Source: Acer yangbiense (lineage: Eukaryota > Streptophyta > Magnoliopsida > Sapindales > Sapindaceae). Taken from it: a stretch of DNA of 64,000 bases. The DNA lies in NCBI GenBank assembly GCA_008009225.1, contig CM017771.1, positions 41,366,873-41,430,872 on the forward strand. Reading direction: 5' to 3'. The notes beneath the pieces were generated by a model that saw nothing but the letters and a program-made list of their open reading frames with translations, ran no database searches and was not told the DNA's origin. Of this stretch, positions 45,949-58,018 are shown one piece after another. Within the stretch, counting starts at the first letter, position 1. Every line of letters starts with the position of its first letter. The position numbers were made by a program, and so were the translations under genes.

Positions 45949-47671
45949 TATAGGTTGTTTCCTAAGCTTATTAAACCACTTTTTGAAGTGAACATTTACT
46001 TGCCTTTGCTTTATGTGATTAGGAACACGCTAGCAAGCGACAAATACTTCCAAGACCTAATCGTATATAGGCGCATATTCGAAGCCTTGGAATTTGGTTG
46101 ACCGATCCAAGTAGCACGTCTAGTGGGGACGTAAAACCAAGCGCTTAGTGGGAGGCACCGCACCTAGGTACAATTTCTTATCTTACTTTTTAATTTGTTT
46201 TATTTCTTGCTTTTTAGTTTCTTGTTTAGAAAAAGGGTGAGAATTGTTTGTGATAATGGATTTAGGCTTGAATGATCATATACTTTGTCCACATGGATTG
46301 TGATGGTAACTCTTGATGAACTTACATTGCTATATCTCTTGAGTTGTTGATAAATATATAGGATGTTATTGAACCTCTTGATTCCAATCTTTAGGATAAA
46401 ATTTTGGTATGGACATTAATTGTGTTTTTAAAACTCTTTGATTGTGGATGTGTGTTGCGCCACATTTATCGATTTATATACCCCAAAGACATTGAGGACA
46501 ATGTCTAATTTAGGTTTAGGGGTATGTGTGTAACACCGTCTCTTGTTTGCAAATTGTGTGCAAATGTTTTGAGCCTAAATTTTTCGAAAATCTTGCTATA
46601 ATACCATGCTTGAGCATATTTTGCTTGTTGAGATTATGTCATTGTATGTGCGAGTAAGGAATTGTGCATCTTTGTGTTGCTTAGTTTAGATTAACTTCAT
46701 GCCATTTAGGGTTGCATTGCACAGAGCGCGCTAGTTCTTTTCTCTTGATGTTGGAGTGAATATTCAATTGTGCTTAAATGTTATGAATTAATAGTGGAGA
46801 CTTCCCTTGAGGTTCACAAACACGACCTTAAAAAGCGTATTTTGAGGGAAATTTTTCACTCTTTAAACACTCATTCAAACACACATGTTAAGCATATTTT
46901 AAATGTCTCATTCGTACTTAAATGTTGTTTGCCATAGAACATATGGACTGCTTGTGGATGCCTTAATTGACATTGTGGACAAACCTTTAGAGATGATTTT
47001 AGGCAATGCATGTGAAAAACCACTAAATTGGCCTAAATACTTCCAATCCCTCTAGTGTGTGTGCTCCATTACCCATTTGAAGCCAAACACAATTAAGCTT
47101 TTCATTCATGAACCACATCAATATAAACTATATAGCCTATACACTAGACTTACCTTGTACCAAATGGTTTGCAAAGGCGGTTGAATGTAAGTTTTGAGTT
47201 GTAGAAATTGTAAGGCGTGTACCTAGGCAAGTATGTATGTGCAAACACATTAAAAAGATGAAATGCAATGCTTGAAAATAAAATAAAAGACAAACAAAGA
47301 AAAGAAAAGAAAAGAAAAGCAATGCAAAAGAAAGAAAAGAAAATATGAATGAGGCACAAAGTGCCTAGATGAATTATGTGGAATTAAATGAGCTACTCAA
47401 TGAAAATTAAGAGTAGAAAATGCACAAAATGAATTGTAAGTCTGGACGCCAAAGTGTGGATTATGCAAGTTGTAATGAGCAAATTGTGCTTAACTTAGAA
47501 TGTATGCCTTAGTGTGACCTTTAGGTGTTTGTTATCAATTCTTCCCATTTATTGACTCACCATTCACCTTATGCCCCATTACAACCAAATAAAAGACCTA
47601 TTTGATCTTTAGGGATGTCCACTTTGGAAATTTTGGTTGATGCATGTTCTTTTCAGTTCATGGCTTTCAAT
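45949..47671 (+). mobile_element. 3' internal region of the deleted gypsy element
   Basis: GCGCTTAGTGGGAGGCACCG (46140-46160) and GACATTGAGGACAATGTCTA followed by TTTAGGTTTAGGGG (46480-46520) are typical non-coding landmarks downstream of pol in Athila/Tat elements. The rest, to 47671, is AT-rich and non-coding. A 3' LTR is not reached; another LTR fragment begins at 47672. Confidence 0.65.
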
Positions 47672-48305
47672 TGTAGGGAAAAACGAGTGCACGCAACGGA
47701 AGCGAGACTAAAATAGTTTAGTATGTTTTAAAATTTTTCCATAAGTTGAACCTTAACCCTTTAATTAATTAACATATAATAAAAGATAACGTACCTTTGT
47801 CGCGTGATCCGATTGACGTTGCGTCGATGGTAATCCGCAAGATCTTCCAATCCAATCACGAATGTGAATTACCTAGGAGCGTGGTCTCCCTTCTCTTTGA
47901 ATTGTGTACCTGAGGATGGATTAACAAAACTTTTTCTTTTTCGTTAGTCACAACAAGTTCCAAGAGACAACAAAGAATGTTCTGGTCACTTTTGAATTCA
48001 CAATCTTTAAATCGAAACTTGCGTGAACCTTATTCGAAATTGTGCACAAAACCTTTTGATGTAAAAGTAACTAGTGCACTATCGAAATAAGAACAAACTT
48101 TTCTCTCTATTCCTCTTGGCCGAAAATCACACTCGTTTAAGAGTTGGATTCTATTTTTCTTTAGCAAAATAAAAAACTCTCAAGTCCAAGACATTAGGGT
48201 TGCCAAATATATTGTATATCAATATCGTGATATCCTTGCACAATATATATTATATATATGTATTGCGATATCTTTGCTCAATATATATTATATATATATC
48301 TAGTG
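47672..48305 (-). mobile_element. Fragment of a third LTR family (TGTTAGGATT..CCCTACA type)
   Basis: Starts TGTAGGGAAAAACG and matches the first 600 bp of the solo LTRs at 51536 and 56470 (TGTCGCGTGATCCGATTGAC block), then is cut at about 48305 where Sirevirus DNA begins. Probably a Copia LTR read on the minus strand. Confidence 0.8.
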
Positions 48306-48751
48306 CTTTTCAACCAATAAAGAAAGAGAGACATTTGGATTTTAAAATCCTTAGGATGGATACAAGATCCTTTATTCATTTGAGTCTCATTAGCTTTTCA
48401 CACATTGTTTTGCATTTTAAGAATTGCAATCATCAATTCATGCTTTTTCATTTGAGCATGTCATTTAAGAATCATCATGTCATGGAGATCATTATAGGTC
48501 ATTCAAAGAATACTTCCTAAGTGAATCTCCTAGTCCAAAAATGCATGTTTGAATATAAATATGATATGGATTGCAATCAGAGCATGGTTCACACTTATTG
48601 AAGAAAGAAAAAAACATATAAACATATGTGCAACCAAGATACTCAAGCAATTAATAAATAAGCATAAAAAAATTCAAATTTTTGCATACAACAAGTATAC
48701 AATTGCTCTATTTGCTTGAGTTCCCCATATGGGGTCAATCACCAAATAACA

Positions 48752-50373
48752 TCAATCCATAAGACATATCCCAATAGATCTACTAAGTGTTTTAAACCTA
48801 GTTGCATCTAAGGGTTTAGTAAATAAGTCTGCTAGTTGATCATTTGTACCTACATGTTCAAGTGTAATGCATTTGTTCTCAACTAGTTCTCTTATGAAAT
48901 GATGACGGATGTCAATATGCTTAGTCCTAGAGTGTTGTACTGGATTCTTGAAAATATTAATAGCAATCATGTTATCACAAAAGAGGGTTAGAGTACCTTG
49001 ATTGAATCCGCAGTCTACTAGCATTTGCTTTATCCAAAGGAGTTGTGTGCATCCACTCCTCGCGACTATGTACTCGGCTTTGGCCATGGACAAGGAAATT
49101 GAATTTTGCTTCTTGCAAAACCAAGACACCAAGTTGTTCACTAGGAAGAAGCAACCGCCCAATGTGCTCTTCCTATCATCGCAATTTCCTGCCCAATCCG
49201 CATCACTAAAGCCAACTAGACTAGCATTAGTGTCAAAAGAGTACTAAATCCCATAGTTGGATGTCCCATTCACATAGCGAACGATTCTCTTTACGGAAGA
49301 GAGATGGGACTCATTAGGATCCGCTTGGTACCTAGCACACACACCCACACTAAAAGATATATCGGGCCTACTTGCGGTCAAATAAAGCAAGCTACCAATC
49401 ATGCCCCGATATATAGTTTGTTCCACACTTTTACCACTAGTATCCTTGCTTAGCTTTAAAGTGGTACTCATAGGTGTATCACAATGTTTGGTATTTTCAA
49501 GACCAAACTTCTTTACTAGGTTTTTAGTATATTTAGCTTGGGTTATAAAAATCTCATCATTTAATTGCCTAATTTGTAAACCTAGGAAGTAAGTTAGCCC
49601 ACCAACAAGACTGATCTCAAACTCATGAGACATAACATCAACAAATTGTTGGACTTTGGTATTTTTGGTGGAGCCAAACACTATATCATCAACATATTTT
49701 TGAGTTATAAATAGCTCATCATTGTCTTTTTTGATGAATAGAGTCTTGTCAACACTACCCCTTGTGTAGTTATTGTCAACAAGAAATTGAATGAGGCGCT
49801 CATACCAAGCCCTCGGTGCTTGTTTCAACCCATATAGAGCCTTCTTGAGGTGATAGACATGGTTGGGGTAGTGGGCATCCACAAACTCCTTGGGTTGCTC
49901 AACAAACACTTCCTCTTGCAAAAAGCCATTGAGGAAGGCACTCTTCACGTCCATTTGGTGCAACTTGAACTTGTGCACACAAGATATGGACAAGAGAAGC
50001 CTAATGGACTCTAATCGGGCAACAAGAGCAATTGTCTCCTCAAAGTTAATACCCTCAATTTGAGAGTACCCTTGTGCAACAAGTCTAGCCTTGTTACGCA
50101 CTATGTTGCCATCCTCATCAGATTTGTTCCTATTTCTCCATTTGGTGCCTATGATATTAGTGTTCTTAGGCCTAGGAACTAGAGTCCAAATCTCATTCCT
50201 TTCGAATTGGTTTAGCTCTTCTTACATGGCAAGAACCCAAAATTCATCATTTAAGGCTTCATCAACCTTTTTGGGTTCTATTTGAGAGGTGTAGCATGTG
50301 TAGCTAATTAGATTAGCTATTTGACGTCTAGTCCTAACACCCTCATTCACTTCTCTAATGATGTCATCTTTAT
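48752..50373 (-). pseudogene. Sirevirus (Copia) pol: reverse transcriptase and RNase H part
   Basis: The minus-strand frame reads EGVRTRRQ, a stop near 50222, NKARLVAQGYSQIEGINFEET, KSAFLNGFL, the catalytic KYVDDIVFGS, FLGLQIRQ, a stop at 49244, then RNase H with QNSISLSMAKAEYI and KNPVQHSRTKHIDIRHHF. The last motif is characteristic of the Sirevirus/Maximus lineage. The protein would copy element RNA. The two stops and the insertion at 50374 disable it; otherwise the frame is open. Confidence 0.93.
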
Positions 50374-50774
50374 CATGGTGTAAGGATTCCCATTTGTTGA
50401 TTGGCTCATTTCGTGGACAAACTATAATTGGGGTTCATTGTAAGGGTAGCTTAGGTGTTGATGTTTATGCCCTTTCAAGACCTCATATTGATAAGCACCA
50501 AAGGTAAAATTCTAAGTGCTTATTTTCTTTGAAGAGATTTAGAAGCACACACACACACTTTGCATTCTTACAATTGTGTGCATTCTCTTCATATGTCACA
50601 TTACATACTAGCACTTTGATTGTTATATCTTGTTGTGTGTTTATGGGTCTGGTAATTCATTTCCCGACATTGTTCAGAAATGTCCATGCATGCATGAAAG
50701 TGTGCTTGGTTTAGCGTGATGATTGCCTATGGAGAATGCCTTGGCTTCTCCTTAGGATTCACCTTCAGTGGTGA

Positions 50775-51048
50775 TTCGGCGGTTTGATCGGCGGCCACGA
50801 CCGTCGAATGAAACCGTCGTTTACATCCAGAAGTGTCTGGAGCAATTCTACGGTTATGATCGGTGGCCACGACCGTCGTTTGAAACCGCCGTTCATACCC
50901 GATTGATTTAATCTCTCAGGTTTAATTCTGCGGTTGAATCGACGGTTTCGAAACTGCCGAATGAGACCGCCGTTGATGCTCTGTTCTTATCAGGCTCAAT
51001 TTGGCGGTTGTAAACGGCGGCCTGGCCGTCGATTGAAACTGCCGATCG
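50775..51048. repeat. GC-rich palindromic array in LTR U3
   Basis: CGGCGGTT/AACCGCCG half-sites; several CG sites are already CA or TG. Confidence 0.8.
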
Positions 51049-51098
51049 ATACGTTTCAGGGGTAAAATTGTCTTTTCACATGCCCTGTTCTTGATGTT

Positions 51099-51106
51099 TA
51101 TAAATA
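51099..51106 (+). promoter_or_regulatory. LTR TATA box (TATAAATA)
   Basis: Conserved LTR promoter position. Confidence 0.65.
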
Positions 51107-51535
51107 TCTCACTTTATCATTATCTGAATTAGTTCTTTTACTCCTTAGAACCCTAAACTTCAAAGAGAGATATTTAAGAGAAAATCAAATCAAGAACTCA
51201 CCTTTAACCACTCAAATCAAATCCTTTTTGCATCAAATTTCATATTGCATCTTCTATGTCTACATAGAATGCATCCATGCATGGTTTTGGTTCATCACAT
51301 CTTACTTGGTATGTTCTTAACTAATTTCATCTATTTTAAGTGATTTTCATGTTAAGACATCTCTTTAATTACTTGTATGTTTTTAGATCATATGCTAAAT
51401 ACAAGTTAGAGATTATTTGTGATATAATTGATTGAGTGTTGTATTGTGATAGCTATCTAGGTTTTGATTAATCTTGATTAGCTAAGCTATTTGACATGTC
51501 ATTTAGCTCTTGATATCTAGGATTGATTTAATTGT

Positions 51536-53814
51536 TGTAGGGAAAAATACGGTCACGCAGCGAAAGCGAGACTAAAATCGAGTTTAGTATAGTTTAAAAA
51601 TTTTTCATATTATGAACCTTAACCCTTAAATTAATTAAACATATATATATACTAAAAAGTAGAATACCTTTTGTCGCGTGATCCGATTGACTTTGCGTCG
51701 ATGGTAATCCGCAAGATCTTCCAATCCTATCACGAACGTGAATCACCTAGGAGCGTGGTCTCCCTTTCTTTGAATTGCGTACCTAAGGATGGAAAACAAA
51801 ATCTCTCCTCCTGATCGTTAGTCACAATAAAATCCAAGAAATTAGAAAGTATGTTCCGGTTACTTTTGAATTTAATAACCGTTAAGATTGAAACTCGCGT
51901 GAACCTAATTCGAAGTTGTGCACAAAGCTTTTTGATATTCAAGCTTACAAGTGCACTATCGAAATTAAAACTCTCTTTCTCTATTTCTCTCTTGGCCGAA
52001 AATTAAACACTTGTCTAGAGTATGAATTATTTTTCTAAGCAAAAGAAAAAATTCACTCAAGCTAGGAGAAGAAGAAGTGGTGGCCGAATGCTATCCTATC
52101 AAATATATAGGGTGGCCAAATTCTTCTTGTGTTATTATTAGGGTTGCCGAATTCTTCTTGTATTAGGATTTAGGGTTGGCCGAATTCTCTCCCAAAGAGG
52201 ATTTGTGCTTTACCCTAATTCCTATCAACCTTAGAATCCTAACCCTAATACAACTCATAAGTGTTTAATTCTATTATGACTTATTAAAAGACTTCCTTAT
52301 TTGATTAGATAAATAAACCTTATTATTTATCTTCTTACCAAATAAGTCTTTTATCTTTAATATACTACTACCAATAGTATAACTCTAGGAAACATATTTC
52401 CTGATCAGAAAAAGATTTTGATTCTCAATTAAATGATTAACTAATAAATTAATTAATTTCCATTTAATAAATCAATAAAATAAAATAATATTTTAGACTA
52501 TTATTCTAGTCTTGCCACCCACACCATATACATGGGCCTAATATTATTTTCTTATTTTATTTAATCCATTAGACTTTCATTAAAAAGCCCGCATGTGAAC
52601 CAGACCCATTCTTACTAAAGGAAACAAGCTCACATGCCTTTCATTAATATATTAATATAATTTATCAGCCCATTAAATAAATAATGTGCAAATTATATTC
52701 TTAATATATTAAATGCAATTCTAGATAGACCCATAAATTGGTCCGGTATAATATATCAAGTGATCCATGCAAGTCCGTGTGGATTGGGGATCTTGGCGGG
52801 CTATCTAAATTTAAGCTTCAATAGACATAACCTAATCACAATCAACAAATAATTCACTTAGGTCCGATCTATTAATTTTAACTCATTCCACTAAAGAGCT
52901 AAAATTGAACTCTTAAATAAAGATAGAATAAGTAAATATTTCTCATTCGTACCCTAGACAATCTTATTGGAGATGGTGTATCCTCGTGAAGAATATCAGT
53001 AATCGCCAAGAGCTCATAGACCGCCTATAGCTCTCCAAGTTACCATATTTACTCATATGACCACATTTTGAACTTGGATATTTTGACTTGTCCAGAAGCC
53101 ATGTTTCAATAGACTCTATCGAAAACTTAACATTAAGATTCAATATCCAATACCTCAAAACATCCATATGATGATATTCTACTCTCATTTAATAAATGGA
53201 GCCACGATGTCCATATCTATAAATGAAGTCCTCTATCGATTAACAAATGAATACCACCAAACTATCGAGGATAGACTATGCTATATAATCGTACTCATTG
53301 ATAACTCAAATGATAACACTAGCAACCATAAGTCCATCATTTATCTCAGGATTAAGATAGACTCTCCGATTGTCCTAATAATGAAAAAACTTTTATCTAC
53401 TGACGGTTCTAGATAAAGTATTTCATTGTGATTCTATTCAATGCACCCAGTGCACTAGATTCTTTTACTCGAAGACCCTTCGATGATTTCAGACTCATCA
53501 TAACTCATTTGATCCCACTCAAATGCTAGTAAAAGAATTCTACAACTTTAACAAGATAAAGGTGCCTAACCTTTAACTTAAGTTGTGAACATTATTCAAG
53601 ACTAACTAAAGAATTGTGTCAACCTCATAAATATCCAGATGTACGAACAATTCTTCTTTTTTCATAGTCTTTTGAGCTTATGATTATTTACTTTGACAAT
53701 TATAATATTAAACTATAAATGTTATAAGATTTGTTAAACCAGAAATCACTTTATTAATATGAAAAGATTATCAATTACAATATTACACTCTTGTTATTGA
53801 GCATAATCCTAACA
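51536..53814 (-). mobile_element. Solo LTR (third family), TSD ATTGT
   Basis: The plus strand starts TGTAGGGAAAAATAC and ends CATAATCCTAACA. TSD ATTGT lies at 51531-51535 and 53815-53819. The length is 2279 bp. Read on the minus strand it starts TGTTAGGATTATG and ends CCCTACA, a common Copia LTR form, hence the strand call. Confidence 0.92.
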
Positions 53815-54335
53815 ATTGTTATATCATCATCCTAGATAAGCATCTAAGGTTCCCTAGCCTTATTTGTTATTTGAATATTCATACATATTCACAAAGGTTG
53901 CATAATCTCTTCATTGAGAATTAAGTCTTGAGACTAAGATTGCTTACGCCTCAAGGAATTGGACTAGAGCCACTTTTAAAGGCCCGAGTGGTAGAAGTGG
54001 GGGGTTATTGACCGGAGTGTTAGACGAGATCTACATAGGTTGTAAACTCCATTTTAATTAGTGGATTTCGAGGTTCGAGTGTGGAGCACTATACAGCCCG
54101 TGGTTTTTCCCAGTGGTTGGGTTTCCAAGTATACATCAAGTGTTATTTAAATTCCGCATTATATTACACTTGTTTGTATTTTTGACTAGTAGGGGCATTT
54201 TCGTAAAATTGACTTGCATGTGAAAATTGGGTAATAATAGTTAAAATCTATTCACCCCCCCTCCAGATATATTTTTCATACACACCGAGTGTTTATTCGT
54301 ATTAGTTTCACTCTCAAGTCAACATTCCTCATCAA

Positions 54336-54809
54336 ATGACTCTAAATGGAAAGAGGCTAATCATGCAAAATGAACCAAGGAAGCAACCTAGACCGGTTCA
54401 ACAACGAAGAAGGATTGAACCCAATCAACCACAAAGTCATGGGAAGTCTCCTATGCATGCACAAGGACATGGTATGATTTCTAAATTCATCCCTACATGT
54501 CACTTTTGTGGTATTGATGGTCACATTAGACCAAATTGCTTTCATTTCATTAAATTATGTAGAGTCAAAAGCATGATTGAAAAGAGAATGACAAGAGCTA
54601 GAATGCATGTTAATAGGAAAGAAAAAATTCATGTTCATGATCCTATTATTTCTAGAACTCTTGAACCACTAACCACTAGGAAGAAAAAAGTTATACCTAA
54701 GTGGATAAGGAAAAATGAACCCTCCTGCTACGAGACAAACTTGTCTCACATAGGTTCAACCAAGTCAAATGGACTTGGGAGGTCTATAGGACCTCATGAC
54801 CTTCATTGA
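54336..54809 (+). pseudogene. Sirevirus gag C-terminal fragment with zinc knuckle
   Basis: An open frame of 157 codons. It contains the CCHC knuckle CHFCGIDGHIRPNC near residue 53, preceded by a basic Gln/Arg-rich stretch (PRKQPRPVQQRRR), and then a Lys/Arg-rich tail with VIPKWIRKNEPSCYE, which resembles the linker before protease in Sireviruses. The gag start, protease, integrase and RT are missing. After the stop the sequence jumps to DNA that lies downstream of RNase H in the older copy. The Met at 54336 is simply the first in a truncated frame. Confidence 0.8.
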
Positions 54810-56114
54810 TGAAGGATGGTGATTGACCCCATATGGGAAACTCAAGCAAAGAGAGCTATTGCATACTTGTTGTATGCAAATATTTGAAAAATCTTATGCT
54901 TCTTTGTTGATTGCTTGAGTAAGCTTGGTTGCACATATGTATATATGTTTTCTATTCAATAAGTGTGAACCATGCTTGTTTCCAATCCATGTCATATTTA
55001 TGTTCAAACATGTATTTTTGGACTAGGAGATTCTCATAGGAAGTATGATATGAATGACCTATAGTTATCTCCATGACATGATGATTTTCTTATAACATGC
55101 TAATGTCAAATGAAAAAGCATGAAATTCATATAACATGCTCAAAAGAAAAAGCATGAATTGATGATTGCATATTCTTAAAATGCAAAACTTGTGTGAAAA
55201 AGCAAAAATGAGACTTTAAATGAATAAAGGATCTTGTATCCGTTCAAAGGATTTTGAAATCCAAATGTCTCTCTTTCTTTATTGGTTGAACATAGCTACT
55301 GTCATACGGATAAACTATCTACAAAAATCGAATAGGGTGCAAGGTCGCTCATGCTATGTTTCGCTTATAAAGTTGGATATAGTTGCTCTTATATTGAAAA
55401 CAATAAATTCTCTATATCCTTGCTTCTCCTATGACAATGGTGAAATTGGTTTGAATTCTTATTAGAAACCTTTGTCATTAACTTTGCTAAATACCATTGT
55501 ATTTTGGACTTGAATGCTACATGCCTTGTATGCAAAGCATTTTTAATTCACACATTTTCAATAAAAATAAATCTCATTGTTTCTCTCCAATTGATTGAGT
55601 TGCATAAAGTGCATTTTATGATTATGCAAATGACTTGTATGCTACCAACTCTCTTTGCTAAGTGACCCGGTTGGGGACTACTCCTTTGCCTATATCATGA
55701 CAAAAAGGGGGAGTAGAATGGTGGTAAGAGGAGTTGCAAATTGTAGTAGCAATTATACATGTTGGGGAAAATATACATTGAGGGGGAGTAACCCGTTGAG
55801 AGGGAGCATCGCATACACATACACATACATTGCATGATGTTGTGCTTAAATTCTTAAATGATGTTGTGCTTAAATTCTTAAATGTAAATGCTTGTTTATG
55901 CTCTCACTTGATTAATCTCACATTTTACTTATATTGGAAAGTATAAAAACTTTGCTTTCAGGGATTGAGTGTTCTACAAGAGATTGAAGACTTCAAGATT
56001 TTTTTAAATATCTCTTTGTAAAGTAGAATATTATTGTTAACCTATAGTTTCTATTATGTTGTGAGGAATCAATGTGAGTGGTGGTTTTGTCACGAAATAG
56101 TCAAAGGGGGAGAT
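54810..56114 (+). mobile_element. 3' non-coding region of the younger Sirevirus, with purine tracts
   Basis: 54823-55290 is the inverted counterpart of 48310-48750 in the older copy. Purine-rich motifs ACAAAAAGGGGGAGTAG (about 55702), GAGGGGGAGTAAC (about 55780) and CAAAGGGGGAGATTG (56102, directly before the 3' LTR) fit the conserved polypurine motifs of Sireviruses. A short direct repeat (ATGATGTTGTGCTTAAATTC) lies at 55830-55880. Confidence 0.75.
56103..56114 (+). promoter_or_regulatory. Polypurine tract (plus-strand primer site)
   Basis: AAAGGGGGAGAT directly abuts the 3' LTR start. Confidence 0.8.
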
Positions 56115-57683
56115 TGTAAGGATTCCCATTTGTTGATTAGCTCATTTCGTGGACAAACCACAATTGGGGTTCATTGTAAGGGTAGCTTAGGTGTTGATGT
56201 TCAAGTTCATGCCCCTCATATTGATAAGCACCGAAGGTAAAATTCTAAGTGCTTATTTTCTTTAAAGAGATTTAGAAGCACACACACACTTTGCATTCTT
56301 ACAATTGTGTGCATTCTCTTCATATGTCACATTACACACTAGCACTTTGATTGTTATATCTTGTTGTGTGTTTATGGGTCTGGTAATTCGTTTCCCGACA
56401 TTGTTCGGAAACTTCCATACATGCACCAAAGTGTGCTTGGTTTAGCGCGATGATCGCTGATGGAGAATGTGTACGGAAAAATACCGTAGTACACGCAGCG
56501 GAAGCGAGACTAAAAAAGAGTTTTAGTATAGTTTAAAATTTTTCCATAATTTGAACCTTAACCCTTTAATTAATTAAACATATATAATCAAAAGTATCAT
56601 ACCTTTGTCGCGTGATCCGATTGACATTGTGTCGATGGTAATCCGCAAGATCTTCCAATCCAATCACGAACGTGAATCACCTAGGAGCGTGGTCTCCCTT
56701 TCTTTGAATTGTGTACCTGAGGATGGATAACAAAATCTTTTCTTTTTCGTTAGTCACAAAAACTTCTGAAACAAATTAACGGTGTGTATGATATATATTA
56801 TCTAGAGGGGGGTGAATAGATTTTAACTATTATTACCCAATTTTCGCATGCAAGTCAATTTTACGAAAATGCCCATACTAGTCAAAAATACAAGCAAGTG
56901 TAATATAGTGCGGAATTTAAATAACACTTGATGTATACGTGGAAACCCAACCACTGGGAAAAACCACAGGCTGTTTAGTGCGCCACACTCGGACCTCGAA
57001 ATCCACTAATCGAAATGGAGTTTACAACCTATGTAGACCTCGTCTAACACTCCGGTCAATAACCCCCCACTCCTACCACTCGGGCCTTTAAAAGTGGCTC
57101 TAGTCCAATTGCTTGAGGCCTAAGCAACCTTAGCCTCAAGACTTGATTCTCTAAGAAGAGATTATGCAACCTATGTGAATATGTATGAATATTCAAATAA
57201 CAAACAAGGCTAGGTAACCTTAGATGCTTATCTAGGATGATGATATAATCAATTTAATCAACCCTAGATATCAATTGCTAAATGACATGTCAAATAGCTT
57301 AGCTAATCAAGATTAAGCAAAAACCTAATTAGCTATCACAAAAACAACACTCAATTAATTCATCACAATTAATTCTCTATTCTTGTATTTATCATATGAT
57401 CAACAACATACAAGTAAATTAAAAGAGAATATGCTTGATAGTAAAAATACTAAAAGAAGATGAAACTAATCAAAATCTTACCAAGCATATTGTGATGATG
57501 CCAATCCAATCATAGATGCTTTCTATGTAAACATAGAGGATGCAATATGAAATTTGATGCAAAAAGGATTTGATTTGAGTGTTTAAAGGTGGGTTCTTGA
57601 TTTGATTTTTTCTCAAAAATCTCTCTTGAAAGTTTAGGGTTCTAATAACTCAAGAAGCTTGATCAGAGAATGAGAAAATAAGA

Positions 57684-57691
57684 TATTTATA
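57684..57691 (-). promoter_or_regulatory. LTR TATA box (minus strand)
   Basis: TATAAATA at the conserved LTR position. Confidence 0.65.
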
Positions 57692-57739
57692 GACATCAAG
57701 AATTGGGCATGTGAAAAGACAACTTTGCCCCTGAAACGC

Positions 57740-58018
57740 ACCGTTCGGCGGTTTCAATCGGCGGCCAGGCCGCCGATCACGACCGCCGAATTGAGCTCGT
57801 GAAGAACAGAGCATCAACGGCGGTTTCATTCGGCGGTTTCGTGACCGCCGATCCAACCGCCGAATTAGACCAAGAGATAAAAATCAATCAGGTATGAACG
57901 GCGGTTTCGAACGGCGGTCGTGACCGCCAATCTTGACCGCATAATTGCTTCAGACCAATCTGGACTGAAACGGCGGTTTCATTCGGCGGCCAGGCCGCCG
58001 ATCATAACCGCCGATCAC
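57740..58018. repeat. GC-rich palindromic array, best preserved copy
   Basis: Contains a perfect hairpin with 9-bp arms (ATCGGCGGC) around CAG at about 57759, and many AACCGCCG half-sites. Confidence 0.85.

Larger units (their letters stand above)
50379..54310 (+). mobile_element. 5' LTR of the younger Sirevirus (with nested solo LTR)
   Basis: Starts TGTAAGGATTCCC, ends TTAGTTTCA. Palindromic array 50775-51048, TATAAATA 51099-51106, stem-loop arms 51514-51523 and 53829-53838 split by the nested LTR. Confidence 0.9.

Noticed and set aside
41251..47671. Gypsy element at 43020 inserted inside the LTR at 41251 with the LTR remainder further right
   Set aside because: I could not find the missing LTR part after the element, so I only call the LTR truncated.
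53168..53416. ORF repeated at 60055-60264 (about 70 codons, very similar)
   Set aside because: Both copies are the same region of the third-family LTR. Conservation reflects LTR copying; no coding signature beyond the shared frame.
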